A stretch of DNA of 64,000 bases from Nymphaea colorata (lineage: Eukaryota; Streptophyta; Magnoliopsida; Nymphaeales; Nymphaeaceae). The position numbers and the translations under genes were made by a program. The notes below the pieces were generated by a model, which saw only the letters and a list, made by a program, of their open reading frames with translations, was not told the DNA's origin and made no database searches. Shown in pieces: positions 35,943 to 47,561 of the stretch. The stretch lies in contig NC_045142.1 of the NCBI RefSeq assembly GCF_008831285.2, positions 18,105,354-18,169,353 on the forward strand, written 5' to 3'. Positions within the stretch are counted from its first letter, which is position 1. Every line of letters begins with the position of its first letter.

Positions 35943-38130
35943 CCCGCAGACTTTTTTGAGAGCCGTTAGGGCTCTCTCGTTCCCCTCGGTCGAAGCGCCG
36001 ATTCCCTCTCCTCTCTCGCTCTCTCGTTCTTCTTCTTTCTCGCTGCCTCTCCTCTCTGGCTCTCTCGTTCCTCTCCTCTCTCGCTGCTCTCTCGCTCTCT
36101 CCTTCCTCTCCTCTCTCGCTCCCCCTCCTTCCTCTCCTCTTTCCCCAACGTCGCCGGCTTGCAGCCCCAGGTGAGCCCTATGCGTCTCTCTCTCGCTCTC
36201 TCACACACGTTCTGTCAATAACCCATCTCTCTCTCTTCACACGCAGGCCTTCAGGCACCATCTTCAACAGGAAATTTGGGTTTATTCCTCTTGGCTGCTC
36301 CTTTACTCAGGTATGCCTCTCACGATTCCCTTTTTTTTCACTTCTATCATGCTCTGTTTGGCGGGTACCATGGCTTCATGCTCCTCTGTTTTCTCTCTCT
36401 TTTCCCCTTCGCTGAAACTTTACCATGCAAAAAACTTCCTGTGCATGAAACGCAGCCTTATTATTGAAGGCAAAAATAACAATGTATTTTTTTTTTCTGA
36501 AGCCATCTCTAATGTAATACAGCAACTGGTTCTTCCTTTAGTTGGAAAATGCAGTATTTCACCATATCATTTCTGATATTTGTCGCATAGGAACTGCTTT
36601 TTCAAGCTGTCATATTGTCACCACAAGTTAATAGATTTTCCCAGCATTAAATGACGTGCTTATTATCAAGTGAACTGTCTAGACCACCATCATCATGTTG
36701 CTAAATTTGAAAGCATGATCTGCTGGTATAGTCAGGCATATACATGTATTGCGTCATTCGGTAGATTTGATAGTCCATGTATAGTCAGGCATATACAGTA
36801 ATATGTCATCCGTCAATGGTATTATCCATAAATTTGATAGTCCATGTTTCACTAAAAAAAAGTTGTCATGCAACATACAGCACTAAACTCACATGAACAA
36901 TTGTGACCAACAGAACCTTACAGAGTCTTGTTTTGTATATTTTTCTCTATTTCTAATTTGTCGTGGTATGTAATTCGGCTCAAAAAAATTTAACCAAAAT
37001 TCATATATCACTGGCCAGTTTATGCTGTTCCTGTAGCAGAATTTAGATAGGGACAATATCAAACTTGGGGATGATGTTGATATTGCTTGCAGCAAAGGCA
37101 GTCTCGTTGAATTTTGAGGTCTACCAGAGTTTTTTCTCACTTAGTCTATTGATTGTTGATGAATGCTCTTGGTTGGAAAACAAAAAATTGTGAATTATCT
37201 TGCAGCCAGCAGTTAATTTTTTTTAGAAAAAAACTCTGATGAGCTTATTCTTGTGCAGATATGTCCATTCTGCCTAGTGGACAGTGAAAGGGATTTTATG
37301 TCTGTCACCAAGCGATATCCCATGCTGGCAGTTTCTCCAGAATTCTGTAAGATAATCTTCTTGCTAGAATGATTTTTTAACATATTTCGCTACAAATGTA
37401 CATGCATTGCAAGTTGGTATTGCAACTGGAATTCTAATGAAATTGGTATATAATACCTTAATATTTATAATACTGGAATTGCATAGTCTGTTTGCTGTTC
37501 GTACTTGGTTCATTATGACACCCAAACCCTGGCATGTGGAAAGTTGACTCTTGAAATTAATCATTAATGCTTAATCTGGTCAGCATTACTCTGTTATATT
37601 CTTATTAATAAAGTTTGTATTTTAATTTAATTGCTTTAACACTTTCTAGATTTCATGACTTGTTAGATTTAAATCAACATAGTTATGTTAGCAAATTGCT
37701 TGATGATTGTTTTCTGTGTTTTACAGCTTTTCTATATATATGTGTGTGTGTGTGTGTGTGTGCGCTGTATACATAAATATTTAATTGTAATACATACATG
37801 GTGTTATCATGTTATGTTATATGTGTTACATAGACTATGTAGATGGTATTAGTTATCTTATAAACGTTTATATACAATATACATGATTGCAGTAACCTGT
37901 TATCTTGTTAGCTTTATATTTTCATACGTTATCTATACATGTTAAATTTTTATATTTGCATACTTCATCTATATAAATATTTTCAATGAGTTTATAAATT
38001 ATAACGTTATCACATTTTACATTGTAAAATTGTATTGTTGTTAAATTTGGATATTCAATTTTGAAGGTAAAGTTCAGACTGCATTCCTTTGATTTGTTAT
38101 TTGCTACTTGATAAATTGATAAATTTGTTG

Positions 38131-38195
38131 ATATATATATATATATATATAGACACACACCCTGCACTGGGCCCTCCACCCATTTGGCATGGGCT
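38131..38195 (+). promoter_or_regulatory. Site II (TGGGCY) pair after TA-rich box
   Basis: TGGGCC (38168-38173) and TGGGCT (38190-38195) lie 430-460 bases before the mL53 start and follow a TATATA tract (38131-38150). TGGGCY site II elements bind TCP factors and are typical of plant ribosomal and mitochondrial-protein promoters. The assignment to mL53 is inference. Confidence 0.4.
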
Positions 38196-38625
38196 AAAAT
38201 CTTTTCCCTTCCTCTCTCTTTCCACCACCATCTTCTTCTTGCTATCCTCCAGTGCACTTTTCTTGTTTTCCTTTTGCTTTTTTGTGTATTTGTTTAGGAG
38301 TATTTTTCCTCTTCTTGATTTGCCTGTGAAATTCTTTGTCTTTCGTGAAAAAGCTTGTGGTGGTTCTAGGATTCTTTTTGAGGGAGTCATAGATCTTTTT
38401 GTCCCCTTATTCATAATCTTCGCCAGTGTCTTCTTCTTCTTACATTTTGATTGTCCTCGTTTGGGTGTTTTCATCCACTTTTTCTTTATTCTTTACAGGA
38501 TTATTCTGTTTATATTGAATTGATTCTGATGTAATGTTCTCATTGAAAAATAGATAGTTAGGGAGGCAAGGAGGCTTCACAAGAAGAAAGCAAAGGGACT
38601 GAGGCTTGAGCGAGAGGGATAAGAG

Positions 38626-39698
38626 ATGTTGAAGTTTTTGTCGAAGGTGAAGATCGAGTTCAATGCATTTGACACAAGAACGGCAGCATGCATGGAGTTC
38701 CTGGCACAGTGTAATGCTCGCAAGGCGAAGGAGTCCAATCCCACCTGCCAGCTGATCGTCAAGCGCCGCACCGACGACCACCCACCTCAGATCACTGTCA
38801 CCTACGTCAATGGCATTGAGGAGGTGATTGATGCCACTTCCACCACCGCCCAGGCCATTCGCCAAGGCATCCTCGAAAAGGGTCAGATGCTCGAGACTGA
38901 GCAGACTTTCCGTGAGGCTGGTGAGCAATGGCCTGTTCTCATCCCTGAGGCTGAGCTTCACAAACCTGCCCCTGGCACTAAGGTTCGCTCTTATTGTTCT
39001 TGTTTTGTGCCCTGTCGTAGCTTATCCCTTTTTTCCTCCTCTCTTACTGGGCATTTGTTTCCAGGCATTTTGTTGAACAATCAATAGTTGTCCGATGGTT
39101 TTCTTGCATCCTTTCATATCATCTTTAGATAGTCCTTCTACATGTATATAATTCTTAATGGTAAGTTGGTCTCTTCTACTCTTTGATATCATGTTCAAAT
39201 CCTTATCTTGTCACCTCCATTTTATTAACGTCTATTTTTCAAAGGTTAATGGTGTTCTCGTTGTTGAACGGCGCCTCCGTACTTCCACCTTAATACAAAC
39301 TATGGCATGCAAGCTTCTGGTGTTAAAATGATGCTAAACTTCAACAATGAAAAAATTGTAATTGTTTGGATATTGAACGACTGGCTGGTGTATGGTGACT
39401 GTTTTTGGTAGTCTTTAATTAGTTCAGTGTGCATCTCTGGATTCGATTTGGAGATCATGCCTGCTTTCTCCTTCTTGATGTCAAATTTATCACTTCTGAT
39501 AAATTATGTTGATGAAGCTCCTCCTTCTTCTTCTTCTTCTTCTTCTTAGGCGTGAATGGTTACTGTTTCATGAATATCACATATTAGTTTGTATGCTTTC
39601 CAAGAAAAGGATAGTTATTAGTCTTCATTAGAAATTCGTACCTTATAGTGATCATATCATGTGCCCATTTGCAGCCACGGAAAGCATTGGAGAAGTAA
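38626..39698 (+). CDS. Mitochondrial large-subunit ribosomal protein mL53
   Basis: Two coding exons, 38626-38982 (119 codons, donor AAG|GTTCGC) and 39675-39698 (acceptor TTTGCAG|, ending PRKALEK-stop), give 126 aa. The protein starts MLKFLSKVKIEFNAFD and carries FLAQCNARKAKESNP, IVKRRTDDHPPQITVTYVNG and FREAGEQWPV. This matches plant mL53, and the N-terminal half aligns recognisably with animal MRPL53 (VKxxxxFxxF...FLxxxxxxKxxxxNxxC). The role is a small structural protein of the mitoribosome large subunit. Length is normal for the family. The short N-terminus probably serves as the import signal. The start is the first ATG after a stretch with no other in-frame Met. The last exon is only eight codons and rests on splice signals plus a family-like basic tail. 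Confidence 0.88.
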
Positions 39699-41269
39699 AG
39701 GGTTTTGATGATGCTCACGGAGAAGTTTATGCTTGGTCTCTGACTAGGCCCTTCATCAGCGAACTGGAATTCTGTAATAATTTTCCATGCTTGAGAATTA
39801 AGAGCTGAAGCCTCACTTGTTCCTCTTTCAAGGTATGTTTATTGTAGGGAGGTGAGAGCAGAAGAAGAATGTATGCATTGCTCCCGTGCCTTAACGTTTT
39901 GCCAAAAAATTGCTTTTGGATATGCTTTTCATTTGAAGTATTGACTGGAAATTGATCTCCGTTGGCGTCATTTTTGCTACTTGTGCTTCATTCAGATATC
40001 CATATAATGAGTGATAAAATCGCAAGACAATTTGGTATCAGGCCGCCGTTTTGCTGCCCTTTTGGTTGTGGATATGCCATTTACTTCATTCTGCTATTGT
40101 TTGTCAGGTTATTCTATTGTGGACTCAGAATGTGCATGTGTCCCCAGCATTTGCTTCATTTAATGATATGCATATAATGAGGCTGCTTGTCTCACATATA
40201 GAGCAAGGGAAGAGGTAGAGCTGTCTCTTATGAAACATTCTCACACATAGGTGTGGGTATGACTCTCCCTCTCTCTCTCTCGTGGATATACATCAGATCC
40301 TTGTATACCAGATCAGTGAGAATCATCTGAGTTATCGTTAAGTATATCAAATTGTAGAGATTAAGTTGAAATGCAGAAGCCAGGTTATTTTTCAAGAGAC
40401 GAAAGTACCCTCAAATGAGGCAAATATTTCGTTTAAGGAAACTTTCTTTTTCCTCTTTCGCCCTCTTTTGAGGGTACTTTGGTTTCTTGAAAAAATAGCT
40501 TTGCTTCCTTTCATATTTTCAACTTAATCTCTGTTCTGCGTAGAATCCACAGTTAATCTAATATATAAAGGTCAGCTTGTGTGTGTGTGAATATATATAT
40601 ATATATATATATAATATCTACAAAAAAAGACCAAATCAAAATGAAAACGCAAGGGAAAATTGAAAATTAAAGTAAAAATTGAAGGGAAACATAGGTCTGT
40701 TCTCCCTTTTATATGTTTGGAAGCTTAAGTTGTTGGGTTTTAAAACACAGGCGGTATCCACGGGTAACCCATGTACGGGCAATATAGAATAAGTAATATT
40801 AAAAATATATGGATTGGTATATAAGCTGTATGATTAGTGTGATCGATAAATCATAGTGTACTTAATTTTTTGTAAGTTAGATATAGAAATTGTTGCTTCA
40901 CTATTTTAAAATGTACCTTCACATGGGACATACTACAATCTAGATTAAGTTGATCAAATGACTCATAATTAGTTCACATATCTTGCACATAGACCTATAT
41001 ATATCATGGAATTGTAGAAAATAATGAATACAATCATTTTGTACAATTCAAGTTAATTACTTTTGACTCGTAGTTCACTTGAGAAGGTGAATTGAAGCTG
41101 TAAATCCGAACACAATTGAGTGGAAATCCGAACACGGCGTTTTTTATCTTTGTTTGGTTCGGTTAGTTTGGCAGTCGAATGGGCAATACAGCGAATGAGT
41201 TTATGGTTCCAATAATCAGCAACGCTACCAGCAATATCATTACAAGCAACAACAATGACGTGTATGTAG
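39699..41269. other. mL53 3' UTR and spacer
   Basis: The first part is probably mL53 3' UTR. A CT tract lies near 40261-40282. An imperfect inverted pair (CGAAAGTACCCTCAAATGAGG near 40400 and CCTCTTTTGAGGGTACTTTGG near 40465) could form a hairpin. An AT microsatellite lies at about 40591-40612. No other gene is seen. Confidence 0.45.
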
Positions 41270-41424
41270 CAGGGGTGGAGCCAGAAAATTCTAATTAAAG
41301 GGACATTAAGTATAAAATTTTAAATTTTTAAGGGGCATGAAAAATAACTCAGAAATATCAACGTAAAAATAATTTTTGGGGTCCGTGTGGACAATTATCC
41401 AAAGGTATTCCACACCTGCCCCTG
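41270..41424. mobile_element. MITE with GGGGTGGAGCC ends
   Basis: About 155 bp, starting CAGGGGTGGAGCCAGAAA and ending ACCTGCCCCTG, AT-rich inside. The flanking octamers GTATGTAG and ATTTGTAG agree at six of eight positions, suggesting an aged 8 bp target duplication as in hAT elements. Confidence 0.55.
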
Positions 41425-41639
41425 ATTTGTAGTGCATGGGCAGCATGATACGTGACAATGTTATCGTCTTGTTTATGATATTAATTCCTTCCCCTTTATA
41501 AACCTTAAATGGGAAAAATCTTGCTATATAGGTAATGCACTCTATGGCATCAACGTCTGAAATTAGCCACTTGTTTTCTTGAGGAAACCGAAAGAAAGAG
41601 AGAGAGAGAGTCGATAAAATGGGAATATATAACAAAATT

Positions 41640-42327
41640 TGAGGACAAGAGGTTCCCTAAATATAAAAACAATCCGCAAAGAACAAAATTACGCAAGCAG
41701 GAGGAACAAATAAACAATACAATGCACAGAAAAATAAGAGAGAAGAAGAAAGACGAAACGGCACAGTCACCCAACCGCAGTCAGGCGGCGGCGCTTTATC
41801 CGAATGGCGAACTGGATACCCCCTTGCACAAGACGAACCACAGAATCTGGTGAAGAGAAGGTGCCCCTGAAGACCCTGTTGTTGCGCTCCACCCAAATGC
41901 GCCACCAAGCTGAAATGAGCCACGGCCTCCAGACATGACCCCAAGAAGCAGTCAGGTGGGAGGAAGGACAAAAGAGGAAGAAAAGACGAATGGATGGTGG
42001 GTTTGAAAGATTACTAACAAGGGAAGGCCAAGTAGAAACAAGGACACTAAAGAAAAAATGGCAAGAAGTAAAAAGGTGGACCCTAAACTCAGTCGCAACA
42101 AGACATAAGGGACACTGGTTAGCCAAACTGATGCCAAGACGCTGTAGGTGATCAAAAGTGTTGATATGGCCAGTCAGAAGAAACCAGACAAAAGCAATGG
42201 CTCGAGGAGATGGGCCAGGAGACCAAAGAGACCGAGGGGGAATGACGCGACAAAGAGACCAAAGGAAGAGAGAGAGAGAGAGAGAGAGAGCCCACCCCCC
42301 AGAAAAAAAAAGAGGTGGATAACACAT
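41640..42327 (-). pseudogene. LINE 3' end with reverse-transcriptase zinc-binding domain
   Basis: An open frame (minus strand, 42327 down to 41767, 186 aa) contains the zf-RVT signature of plant L1-type retrotransposons. It reads PRAIAFVWFLLTGHINTFDHL, then QRLGIS, CPLC and VHLFTSC, then WWRIWVERNNRVF. This is only the C-terminus of the pol-like ORF2; no reverse transcriptase or endonuclease domain is present, so it is a 5'-truncated copy. The first ~20 codons come from a GA/CT microsatellite and are not original coding. Downstream, a T-rich tail with GTTCCTCC words (to about 41640) looks like the element's 3' UTR. Confidence 0.75.
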
Positions 42328-42899
42328 TTATTTGTAAGCATTATTCTGTACAAACCGAAATAAGCTTGATTTAGAGATGCCTATCAATCAGATTCATATT
42401 AGTAACCAATTATTGAACTGTTTTTAAATAAGTTGGTCACCAAAAAAAAAAAATTAACTTCAAGCTTAAAAAATGAGATCAAATTTAGTTTTTAAGAAAT
42501 GACATCCTATTGGATTGGATTTCAGTTCATTTTCAAATAAATATTAGACCGAATGATAAACATCAATATCGCCAGTTAAATTTTTCTTTGTCTAATACCG
42601 ATACACTTTCAAAGTTAGTTTTTAACATCCAAGTTGGATTTTGGATCGGATGCAATTATGAGATTAGAAGTCGTATTTTGTTATGATAAACTTTTTTCAT
42701 CGCATTCAAATCTAAATATATAAACATTTGATAAACCGACTATAATGAAGGGAACATCTTCCCACGGTTCCCGTTTCTTAAAATTATGTATCTTCATATA
42801 CTTCTACATCCTAGCCAAGCACTTACAAGCAATAGCATATTTTGATATTCATGTGATATGCTCCTCCAATATGTAACACTACAAGCAACAGTGCCCTAG

Positions 42900-43320
42900 A
42901 CATTTGGCCATTAACTGCAAATGGGCTGAAAATGGCGACATCAAGTTGCTGATATGCTGAAAATGGAAGAACACCAAGTCGCTGCTAATGGGCTGAAAAC
43001 GGCGATACCTTCCTGAACTGCAGAAGACCAAGAAAGGAGAAAATAAAGATTTTGTTCAAAATTAACAAGCTCTCAGGCTCATCTAAAAGAAATAGAGAAT
43101 CTAAACACAAAATTTAATTAATGATGATAAGGTGCTGATGATATGCTGAAAATGGTGACGCCAAGTTTGCTGCAGATGGGGAGAAAACAGTGCCAACTTG
43201 TTGAACACAGAAGACCAAGAAACAAGAGACAATAAAGATTTCGTTCAAAAATAACAAGCTCTCTCATGCTCATCTAAAAAAAGAATCACAAACAAAATAC
43301 TTAATTAATGGTGACACCAT
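42900..43320. repeat. Diverged tandem duplication, ~180 bp period
   Basis: GATATGCTGAAAATGG...CCAAGT...GCAGA..GG(G/A)(G/C)..GAAAAC followed by CAGAAGACCAAGAAA, AATAAAGATTT(T/C)GTTCAAAA and AACAAGCTCTC occurs twice. The starts are at about 42950 and 43136. Sub-copies of TGGGCTGAAAA(T/C)GGCGA are also seen. No coding frame is maintained. Confidence 0.65.
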
Positions 43321-43479
43321 GGCATGTTGTAAAAAGCATATCATAAGCCGTATAGGTCTGGCTTTAAGATATGTTGTATTGTAAAATATCCTAGCTTAAC
43401 TGTATAGTATTTAAAAATAATAATCAGAAAAAATAGAAAAAAATTCTAAAAAAATCATAAAAAAATAAGTAAAAATTAA

Positions 43480-43618
43480 CTTATCGTAACTGTATCATAC
43501 GATACGGTGCTTGTATCGTAACCCTACGATACAAGTGGTATATCATATCGCATTTTTGAAACGCGACGATATGTATCGTACGATGCGGCCTCGTGTCGTA
43601 AGATACATACAACACTAT
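43480..43618. repeat. Palindrome-rich TATCGTA element end
   Basis: Many ATCGTA/TACGAT words occur, including a perfect 10 bp hairpin TTGTATCGTA-ACCC-TACGATACAA at 43511-43534. It is probably the subterminal part of a DNA transposon. The partner end may lie near 43331-43400. Confidence 0.5.
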
Positions 43619-43879
43619 ATTCATACCTGCACAACCCGAGCAAGTCCATGACTTGGTAAAGGCCGCTTGATGGCCTGGAAAAGGATTTTCTGCAAACACA
43701 TTGCAGAAAAATTTCCAGTTGAAAGTGAATAGGAAAAGTTTTGAGTGGAAATAAAAATTTCCTTGCCAAAACCATAAGCGAGAAAAGCATCCGCAACACC
43801 AACCATTGCTTGATCTCCGTACAAACTACAAACAGCAGAAAAGGAGGATCAAATTACAAAAGGATTGCACTCTCAATTA

Positions 43880-44200
43880 AAAAATAAGCAATATATGACC
43901 ACAAGAGTATGTTCCGTGCATGTCTTCTGCCATCAATGTTCAGCAAAGAGAAAGCTTACCAGACTGTGCAACAAGAATAATCTCTTGAATGCTTGGACAT
44001 TTGTCTGGTCTCCATCTAACGCTACACAGCCTGAATAAGTCCCGGCGAGATAAAGTTGATAAAACACTCAAAACAAGTAATATATAGGTAATATTTAAGC
44101 ACACAAGTATGTTCATGTGCATGTCTCTTCTGCATCAGTGTTCTGCAAAGAGAAAGCTGATCAGACAATGAGTGATGAGAATAATAACTAGTTGCACAAC
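43880..44200. repeat. Diverged tandem duplication, ~200 bp period
   Basis: ACAAGAGTATGTTC.GTGCATGTCTTCTGCCATCA.TGTTC.GCAAAGAGAAAGCT is repeated from about 44102. Short open frames in the units suggest they derive from a transcribed gene, but I recognise no family. Confidence 0.55.
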
Positions 44201-44597
44201 TGGCTTTCAAGACTATTATATGTTTCAAGTTCCAGGTCCAGTAGACATGCAACAATATGGTGGAAGAATGAACCGGTTGGCATGGGCCACAAAACTCCAG
44301 GTTACATAGGCAAGCAGTACAGCTTTCTTAGTGATCCCATGATTATAACATCCTTGGGGTTACACACGTCTAAGACATTCTTTTTCTCAATAAAGCTGGT
44401 GGAAATCAGTAGAAGATTACACACACATCATCAATAATTAAGCTGTAATGACATACATGTATACTTTAGCAGCCACTTGATATACCTAAATACTAAGTAC
44501 CTGTAAAAGAAATCTCTCTCCCCCCCCCCCCTCTGCACACACACACACAAAGACATATACATAAACTCTTTCAATCTCTCTTAAAAGGACGATCAGC

Positions 44598-44815
44598 CAT
44601 GCCACATAGGTATGGGTGCAGCAGGTACACATAAATTCATTGCGTATATTTATGAAAATATATCACTGAACAAAAAAAAATACTAAAATATATGCAAAAG
44701 GTACAAACATACTAAAATATACCCCAAAAAAAAAAAAAATTAAGGCTGCCATGTCGAAGCCCACAATCGTGTCGACACGAGTACTTGGCCTTTTTAGCCG
44801 TACCCATGTTTCATA
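44598..44815. mobile_element. Degenerate relative of the 788 bp element
   Basis: The left end CATGCCACATAGGTATGGG and the right end CCGTACCCATGTTTCATA are imperfect inverted repeats. They align with the 18 bp terminus of the element at 18548-19335 (14 of 18 at the right). An internal GTGTCGACACGAGTAC resembles that element's subterminal repeats. No target duplication was found. Confidence 0.4.
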
Positions 44816-45204
44816 GGCAATCAGACAGCCCAGATTGGCTGACCAACTGCCTGCTGATCAGCTGAAGTCAGAAAGCATAAATCGTACACACACACATATA
44901 TATGTCTATATACATATGCTGCAATTAGCATCTTCAGCTAGAATGTCCAGTTATTACCATGATATACTAAACTCTACTTAGCAGTGTTATTTGCTTGTGT
45001 TATTTGTTTTTCATCCTGCTTGTAATTTAATTGCAATTTCTTGGAACTATTTTTGCATTCAATTGTGATGCAACTGCTCTCTCTCTCTCTCTCTCCCCGA
45101 CGTTCGATTGACACCTAACAGCAAGTTGGTCCCCTGTAGCACACGCTCAACTGTTGCTTTATAATTCGGCACCTTCACTTTGGTTCGTATTGAACATCCT
45201 AGTT

Positions 45205-45521
45205 AACTTCTTGAAGCAGAAAACTATCCCTCTCCACTCTTGGTCCCTGAAGCAAAGGATGAAACAATCACAGAAGATGACAACCTTATGCAACAGGAAA
45301 TCAAATTCATCCAATTTAACATTGTAGAGGATGAAACTCATCCAAAGTTGGCTCCTGCTACAGAAAAGAAAGTAGCACTGCTTGTCGAAGCCTTTGAAAT
45401 GATTATGCAGCTGCCAAAGTGCAAAAAACACATGCACCATTCTGCAATGAGCTTACTCATGTTAGAAGTGTTCAATATTGCAGTTAATCGTCAAGGTACA
45501 GTGTCCTTTATGAAGGATTAG
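45205..45521 (+). pseudogene. Terminal-exon remnant of a plant calmodulin-binding-domain gene
   Basis: An open stretch preceded by an acceptor-like TTGAAGCAG encodes an acidic segment. It continues into THPKLAPATEKKVALLVEAF, then EMIMQLPKC and HMHHS, and ends at a stop at 45519-45521. The core KLAP(A)xxxKVALLVEAFE is the C-terminal helix of the plant calmodulin-binding domain (Pfam family CaM_binding). In family members the same helix closes the protein. No upstream exons with the rest of the domain are recognisable nearby and the area is full of repeats, so I take it as an isolated remnant. It could also be a real final exon whose partners lie too far apart to see. Confidence 0.5.
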
Positions 45522-47560
45522 TATCTTCTTTGTAGCACTATGTAGCTTAAATTGCAATTTCTAGGTGGGAAGATGCAGCAAATGAAGTACTGTGAATATT
45601 TAATAAAGACGATTTCAGAAGAGGGACACATTTAGGTCATTGCTTCTGAGGAAAATTACTCAAGTGTGCATACTGGTTACAAGTTCTTAATATTGGATAC
45701 ATGATGCCATCCATAAGTATTCACTTGTAGTTTTTTGGCTGCTAAGGAAAGAAAGAGTATACAGTTGCAAAATATGCTCAATAAAGACCTTTGCTTGCTG
45801 GTACAAAGATTGGGGCTTTGATCTTACTTGTGGTTGTGACATCCTGATCACATCAAGGCCTGGGTTACACACAGGAAATGCACTATTATCAATAGTAACA
45901 CAGAAGCATTTTGTTAGTAGCAGAATAAAAGTTTCAGTAATGTGGCTTCCGGCAGCACTGCAATGCAGACTGTTAGTAACGGCATTTAGTAACACAATCC
46001 ACATTGGTAAATGTCATTTTTGTTATAGTAATCAATTTGCAGATTCAATTTTTTTATCAGTGTTAATCATCTCTGTCTGATCAGGAAACTATCACAGAAT
46101 TCAAGTCCTCTGATAAAGGGTGACGAGTCAGAGACCAACCATAAACTTGTCCTCGAGCACAATCAAGACCCTTTACTTTTTCATTGCTTTCAGTGGCTGC
46201 ACATAAACACATGATATGATCACTATAAGATGCAAGTTTCTAATGAAAACAAATTACCATCCTTTTATTGGAAAGCGTACAAACTAATGGTGACATTCAT
46301 GAAATGATGAAAAGGAGGAGCTTTACCAATGTCATTCGTCAAAAGTGATAAATTTAACGTTAAATGGTGAAAGAGAAAACAAACATGATCTCCAAATCAA
46401 ATACAGAGATGCAGACTAAGCTAATTAAAGACTACCAAAAGACAGCCACCACCAGAAACAGCCTCAGATATTCTTGTGTGGTCTAGGCAGCATGGCTTCC
46501 AAGTGTAGCAGCAGCTAAGATCTTATATTAGCAGACTACTTCCAAGTGTAGCAGCAGCTAAGATTTTATATTAGCAGACTATGTAGTAAAGGAGATGGCC
46601 CAATGTGTTTAGGAAAAAAGCAAGTTCAAACTGAATGAGGCAGAACAGAAGCATATAGCTACACAAGGCCATTCCTGTAGAATAATGTCCACCTCACTTA
46701 ACTTCAGAACTTAGATTTCAAATGAGAAACAGATGGCAATGTCTTATTAGTTTCACTGTAGCAACTACCGTCAAACTAATCAAAGATTCAAAACAGCTTA
46801 GGACACTATGAACTCTATCTGTGAAGCAACTTCTTGGTTCCCTGATGCCAGAACTAATTTGTCTATAAAAAAAATTCCCTGTGGCTAACAGAATTCATCA
46901 ACCACGTCCCACAGCAGATGCATATAAATTCCATTCAAGGCCTTCCACTAACTCGAAGTCGAATCATTTCAAGGTCCTTATGTCCACACAGTAAAAGCAT
47001 TAAGAGCGAGAACTTGCCAACCTCAGTAACATTCACCACATGCAAATTCCAAAATATTGCAGAGAACTATCACATAGTTGAAATATTATAGCAGATTAAT
47101 CTAGATTAATCATTAATGCACTAGGCAATAGAAACAATAACAAGAAACAACATTCACAATAATTGACAATCAGAATTTCCACTATAGCCTCTAGTTGGTG
47201 CTGATAAAGACCAAGATTAGAAGGGGAAAAAAAAGCAAAGATCACAGGACACAACATAATCGACGAGATGTGATGTGGGCACTGTGTACTGCTTCTCATT
47301 TGTGCTTGTAAATATTATGTTAGCAGTGTAAAGTAAAATATCATAAAGAACCGTACAACTTTGGTGACTAGGACATCACGCACCATCAGAAATTTCACAA
47401 AAAAAAAAGTTTTATTAAATTCACCTCTTTCTTGGCATTGACATGAAACTATCTCCAATTGAGAATCTTTAACACAACAAAATGAGTGTCGGAAGAACCC
47501 ACAACAAAGAAGCAGTTTGATGCCATGGATTTCAAAAAGTAACACCAACTTCCAAGCTGC
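45522..47560. other. Spacer, no gene seen
   Basis: It contains the 43 bp tandem repeat at 46496-46581 and the probable 3' UTR of the PPR gene near its right edge. Open frames are short and unsupported. Confidence 0.5.
46496..46581. repeat. 43 bp tandem duplication
   Basis: Two units (46496-46538, 46539-46581) beginning CTTCCAAGTGTAGCAGCAGC are almost identical, differing at one base, so the duplication is recent. Confidence 0.9.
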
Positions 47561-47561
47561 A

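Larger units (their letters stand above)
34640..37346 (+). other. Candidate leader exons upstream of mL53
   Basis: Four exon-like pieces have good splice signals. These are a piece ending at 34771 (CAG|GTATGT), a CT-rich piece from about 35950 to 36170 (CCAG|GTGAGC), 36247-36310 (GCAG| acceptor, CAG|GTATGC donor) and 37259-37346 (GTGCAG| acceptor, TCT|GTAAGA donor). A telo-box (TTAGGGTTT, 35066-35074), common near plant ribosomal-protein genes, lies in the region. They may be alternative leader exons of the mL53 gene downstream, or a separate short transcript. No cDNA evidence is available. Confidence 0.35.

Noticed and set aside
35275-36208. Ser/Leu or Glu/Arg-rich open frames on both strands
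   Set aside because: They arise from CT/GA microsatellites, which are open in several frames and encode only simple repeats.
38440-38961. Minus-strand open frame opposite mL53 (173 codons)
   Set aside because: It is antisense to a well-supported ribosomal protein exon and has no recognisable domain.
43524-44122. Minus-strand open frames with GDQAMVGVADAF and RWRPDKCPS stretches
   Set aside because: They have exon-like edges, but I recognise no family and neighbouring frames are equally open, so I list only the repeat structure.
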